Shown here: positions 50,610-52,836 of the stretch, one piece after another
Position numbering within the stretch: position 1 is the first letter of the stretch
How the letters are laid out: every line of letters begins with the position of its first letter
Assembly: GCA_015067635.1 (NCBI GenBank)
Contig: SVMA01000009.1
Location: 1-52,836 of the forward strand
Source of the DNA: Oscillospiraceae bacterium
GTDB taxonomy: Bacteria; Bacillota; Clostridia; Oscillospirales; Oscillospiraceae
Direction of reading: 5' to 3'
DNA: 52,836 nucleotides
Position numbers and translations under genes: made by a program
Notes under the pieces: model-generated
Told to the model about the DNA's origin: nothing
What the model saw: only the letters and a program-made list of their open reading frames with translations
The model's database searches: none

Positions 50610-51425
50610 TTACAGCAGCTTGCCGACAATATACCAAAGTGCCAAAAGCAAAATCATCAGCGGCAGGTAGGTGACCAGTACGGCTGCGCCGATGGCAACG
50701 GCAAAGATTTCGAAGAAATTCAGTGCATAGATCAGGGCAGTCATAATCAGTGTGGTCAGCACAGCCCGGGAGATCATTTTGCCAACAACGGTAGCAAAGA
50801 AAAAGGTGTACAGCAGCCCAATAACAGGACTGACCGTTGTCAGCAATGCACCGACAATGCCCTTCAAAGCGCCAAGCAGCAGCATCGCTCCCAACAGGCA
50901 CAAAAGAATTACAGGCGCCCATGTGAGCAAGCCCTCAGGCAAGAAGGTGGTAAGCAGATAATTGACAATAGCAAACATGATCATGCCCGATGCTACCGAC
51001 AGGATGCGAAACAGCAGCCAGGAGATCAGTCTTTTTCCGGTAGGCAACCAACTGTTCGCCAGATTTGCGAGGAAGGCAAGTATGACCATGTTCAGCACTT
51101 CATTGCAAATCACAGTGTAATCCACACCGGTGAAATTGGAAATAATAAGGGAGTCACCTGCGATGGTGACGAAGGGCAGGGGAGAGACCAAAAATTTCAA
51201 ATCCAGGCCGAAGCTGTGGATCGTGACAGTTACAGCATAAATGAACAAAATGCCGATGGCGGAAGAAACGCTTTGGTTGAGCACGGATTTTTTGCCGAAT
51301 ACAAACCGGCCGATAAAGCCGAAGACCAAAGAACCGACTGTCAATACTGCGGCCATGATCAAAAAAGAAGTCATAGCCTGTTCATCTGCAAGAACGGCCT
51401 TTACTTGGTTTATGAAAGCTTCCAT
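50610..51425 (-). CDS. Polytopic membrane protein of unknown function
   Basis: A 271-residue protein with about seven membrane segments, ending LLLALWYIVGKLL. A short amphipathic N-terminus (INQVKAVLADEQ) precedes the first segment; an extracytoplasmic loop is likely around residues 75-105. No enzyme motif or known transporter motif is seen. GGGAGG precedes ATG 51425. It lies downstream of rplL past a strong terminator, in the same direction; it may use a promoter I cannot locate or readthrough. Confidence 0.8.
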   Translation of the reverse strand: MEAFINQVKAVLADEQAMTSFLIMAAVLTVGSLVFGFIGRFVFGKKSVLNQSVSSAIGILFIYAVTVTIHSFGLDLKFLVSPLPFVTIAGDSLIISNFTGVDYTVICNEVLNMVILAFLANLANSWLPTGKRLISWLLFRILSVASGMIMFAIVNYLLTTFLPEGLLTWAPVILLCLLGAMLLLGALKGIVGALLTTVSPVIGLLYTFFFATVVGKMISRAVLTTLIMTALIYALNFFEIFAVAIGAAVLVTYLPLMILLLALWYIVGKLL

Positions 51426-51448
51426 AAAAAACCTCCCATTTCACAGGT

Positions 51449-51482
51449 AAAAAAGCAGCCGCCAGCGTATTCTGGCGGCTGC
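51449..51482 (-). terminator. rplJL operon terminator
   Basis: An 11-bp stem (51455-51465 against 51472-51482, GCAGCCGCCAG) followed on the minus strand by a run of T. Confidence 0.95.
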
Positions 51483-51498
51483 GATGTGTAAACTGAAA

Positions 51499-51879
51499 TT
51501 ACTTCAGCTCTGCGGTAGCGCCAGCTTCCTTCAGCTCGGCAACCAGCTTCTCTGCATCTTCCTTGGAGATAGCTTCCTTCAGAGTCTTGGGGCAGCTATC
51601 AACCAGGTCCTTAGCGTCCTTCAGGCCCAGACCGGTAGCGGCACGGACAACCTTGATGACGTTCAGCTTAGAAGCACCGGCATCCTTCAGGATGACATCA
51701 AACTCGGTCTTCTCTTCAGCAGCCTCAGCAGCACCGCCGGCAGCGGGAGCAGCAACAGCAGCAGCAGCAGCGGCGGAAACGCCGAAAACTTCTTCCAGAG
51801 TGTGAACCAGCTCGGACAGTTCCAGAACGGTCAAACCCTTAACTTCCTCAACGAGAGCAGTGACTTTTTCACTAGCCAT
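51499..51879 (-). CDS. rplL: Ribosomal protein bL12 (L7/L12)
   Basis: A 126-residue ribosomal stalk protein that recruits translation GTPases. The N-terminal dimerisation helix pair ([20 protein letters not shown]), an Ala-rich hinge (about 38-52) and the globular C-terminal domain ([32 protein letters not shown]) are all clear. AGGAGG precedes ATG 51879. It follows rplJ after 56 bases in the same operon. Confidence 0.98.
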   Translation of the reverse strand: MASEKVTALVEEVKGLTVLELSELVHTLEEVFGVSAAAAAAVAAPAAGGAAEAAEEKTEFDVILKDAGASKLNVIKVVRAATGLGLKDAKDLVDSCPKTLKEAISKEDAEKLVAELKEAGATAELK

Positions 51880-51935
51880 GATAATAATCCTCCTAAAATG
51901 TTTGTGTTTTGAATAATGTGTGTTGGTTTACGCGA

Positions 51936-52463
51936 TTAGGCTTCTGCTTCTGCAGCAGGAGCGCCGCCTTCCTTCTGGATACGAACCTGATCCAGGACAA
52001 AAGCAAGGCTGGAGATAGGTGCCAAGAAGGTACCGAGGACGGATGCAACCAGTGCATTCTTGCTGGGCAGTTCGCCGAAACCGTTCAGCTCGCTGGCAGA
52101 CAGCACGGAGCCCTCTACGACACCGCCCTTAATGGACAGGCCGAGACCCTTGTTCTTCTTAGCAAACTCGCATACAATACGAGCGGGGGCGATGGGGTCG
52201 CCGGTGGTGGAAGCCATAGCGGTAGTGCCGTTGAGAACTGTGCTGAAATCGTAACCTGCATTCTTGGTTGCGAAATTGGTCAGGGTGTTCTTTACAACGG
52301 AGTACTCGACACCGGCCTCGCGAAACTGCTTACGCAGCTCGGCATCCTGAGCAACAGAAATACCCTTGTAGTCAATGAACACGACGGAAGTCGCTTCCTT
52401 GATCTTGCTCTCCAGAGCTTCAACAATGGCCTTCTTGCTTTCAAGAACCTTTGCGTTGGGCAT
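51936..52463 (-). CDS. rplJ: Ribosomal protein uL10
   Basis: A 175-residue stalk base protein that binds 23S rRNA and carries L12 dimers. It starts MPNAKVLESKKAIVEALESK and includes ATSVVFIDYKGISVAQDAEL and YSVVKNTLTNFA, standard for the family; the C-terminal helix carries the L12 sites. ATG 52463 has GGAGGTG upstream; an earlier in-frame codon would be in the leader hairpin. The upstream RNA leader should bind the L10-L12 complex and repress the operon. Confidence 0.97.
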   Translation of the reverse strand: MPNAKVLESKKAIVEALESKIKEATSVVFIDYKGISVAQDAELRKQFREAGVEYSVVKNTLTNFATKNAGYDFSTVLNGTTAMASTTGDPIAPARIVCEFAKKNKGLGLSIKGGVVEGSVLSASELNGFGELPSKNALVASVLGTFLAPISSLAFVLDQVRIQKEGGAPAAEAEA

Positions 52464-52589
52464 GATTTTTTCACCTCCGAAAAATAAAAGTGTCTTCCTG
52501 CCAGAAGACAGAAAGACACGCAAACAATCAAAATGTTAAACGCACCTCGGCAGGATTTATGCTCTAACGCACCTGCTGTCTTTGGCAAC
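52464..52589 (-). ncRNA. L10 leader (ribosomal protein autoregulatory RNA)
   Basis: Between the promoter and rplJ the minus strand carries GACAGCAGGTGC and CCTGCCGAGGTGC, the paired conserved segments of the L10 leader of Firmicutes. Downstream, a hairpin (52490-52519) with TGTCTTC/GAAGACA or GTGTCTT/AAGACAC arms and a T-rich tail forms an attenuator. Excess L10-L12 bound to the leader is expected to favour termination. Confidence 0.9.
52490..52519 (-). terminator. Attenuator hairpin in the rplJ leader
   Basis: Arms GTGTCTT and AAGACAC (52490-52496 against 52513-52519) enclose an alternative stem TGTCTTC/GAAGACA; on the minus strand CTTTTATTTTT follows. It lies just before the rplJ ribosome site. 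Confidence 0.78.
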
Positions 52590-52595
52590 AGAGGC

Positions 52596-52624
52596 ATTTT
52601 AACACAGATAAAAGCAAATGTCAA
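52596..52624 (-). promoter_or_regulatory. rplJL promoter
   Basis: On the minus strand TTGACA (52624-52619), a 17-bp spacer and TAAAAT (52601-52596). The expected start is near 52589, where the L10 leader begins. Confidence 0.92.
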
Positions 52625-52648
52625 GGACTTTTTTAATAAATTTGATTA

Positions 52649-52771
52649 AAGTACCGGAGCCGAGGCTCCGGTACTCTTGCTTATTGGATTTCGCTTTTTG
52701 ATGAATTATCCGGGAAATGCTGCAGCAACAGCATCACCATAGTTCATCATTGCGTTGATCAGAGTGACCAG
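52649..52771 (-). repeat. Right copy of the terminal inverted repeat
   Basis: The reverse complement of 52649-52771 matches 1-127, with one difference in the coding part and a few after the stop. Beyond 52771 the left edge gives nothing to compare with. Confidence 0.85.
52650..52675 (-). terminator. Hairpin terminator of the right partial gene
   Basis: A 12-bp stem with core GTACCGGAGCC (52650-52661 against 52664-52675), the counterpart of the left-end hairpin at 97-130. On the minus strand TTTAAT follows. Confidence 0.78.
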
Positions 52772-52836
52772 GGAAGGATCTGCCTTCTTGATCTTGGCGG
52801 TACCAGCGATACTTACGGTGTATTCCTGAGATACCA
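52706..52836 (-). CDS. 3' end of a probable surface protein (5' truncated), second copy
   Basis: The frame enters from the right edge and stops at 52708-52706, giving 42 residues: a beta-like stretch (EYTVSIAGTAKIKKADPS) followed by the tail LINAMMNYGDAVAAAFPG shared with the gene at 1-66. The tail resembles the C-terminal helix found after Ig-like or repeat domains in surface proteins of Oscillospirales. The gene points into the window, toward rplJ on the same strand, and is separated from it by a hairpin terminator. Family is inferred; the upstream part is not visible. Confidence 0.65.
   Translation of the reverse strand, partial: VSQEYTVSIAGTAKIKKADPSLVTLINAMMNYGDAVAAAFPG

Noticed and set aside
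1..52836. CRISPR arrays, insertion sequences, prophage, defence islands, tRNA and rRNA genes
   Set aside because: I looked in the intergenic gaps; all are short and filled with promoters, terminators or leaders. No transposase, integrase, cas or nuclease-defence gene was seen.

Overview
The window looks like a chromosomal segment of an anaerobic, spore-forming-lineage Clostridia, most likely order Oscillospirales. Reasons: a clostridial Re-type citrate synthase, Spo0A with 0A boxes and an SpoIIIE-type translocase, the Firmicutes order tig-clpP-clpX-lon-engB, a T-box in front of alaS, an L10 leader in front of rplJ-rplL, strong GGAGG ribosome sites, and partial end genes whose C-terminus resembles the LLNYGAAAQ-type tails of surface proteins in this order. 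This placement is inference from gene content. I see no IS element, prophage, CRISPR array, tRNA or rRNA; most of the window is compact core genome with two accessory-looking sugar clusters.

Layout. 1-66 is the 3' end of a gene whose near-identical copy lies inverted at 52706-52836, so the window is bracketed by inverted repeats. 218-5346 is an operon for 2-oxoglutarate/glutamate carbon: Re-citrate synthase, a GntR regulator, aconitase and isocitrate dehydrogenase, with a 24-bp perfect palindrome over the promoter. 5374-6969 (minus) holds a YjjG-type HAD phosphatase, a DUF554 membrane protein and a 62-residue acidic protein. 7083-14744 is a sugar island: PIG-L deacetylase, NagB-like enzyme, cupin and mannitol-phosphate dehydrogenase-like enzyme in one operon beside an AraC regulator; then a DegT aminotransferase plus Gfo/Idh/MocA dehydrogenase operon beside a PocR-AraC regulator. 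14785-20882 has an M18 aminopeptidase, spo0A, peptidase T, acetate kinase and the divergent tmcAL.

21077-27365 is the protein quality-control block tig, clpP, clpX, lon, engB. 27403-34863 has a TSCPD protein, an N-acetylhexosamine kinase-like enzyme, tepA, an UppP-like protein lacking its catalytic residues, spoIIIE/ftsK, an ECF S component and a uridine phosphorylase. 34996-36489 encodes a nitrilase-family enzyme fused to a GDPD-like domain without catalytic residues. A DMT transporter and pepF diverge from a shared 26-bp inverted repeat (37517-37542). 39397-40480 has a small unknown protein and a sugar isomerase-like TIM barrel. 40495-50571 runs T-box, alaS, comEC, holA, rnmV-like, ABC-F, GNAT and mrp. 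50610-52624 (minus) has an unknown polytopic membrane protein and rplJ-rplL with their leader.

The points most worth following are the sugar island (amino-sugar chemistry with a NagB homologue that lacks a catalytic aspartate and with no transporter or kinase), the nitrilase/pseudo-GDPD fusion, the pseudo-UppP next to spoIIIE, the two large palindromic operators, and the inverted repeats at the ends. No homology search, structure prediction or covariance model could be run; family names rest on motifs read by eye.
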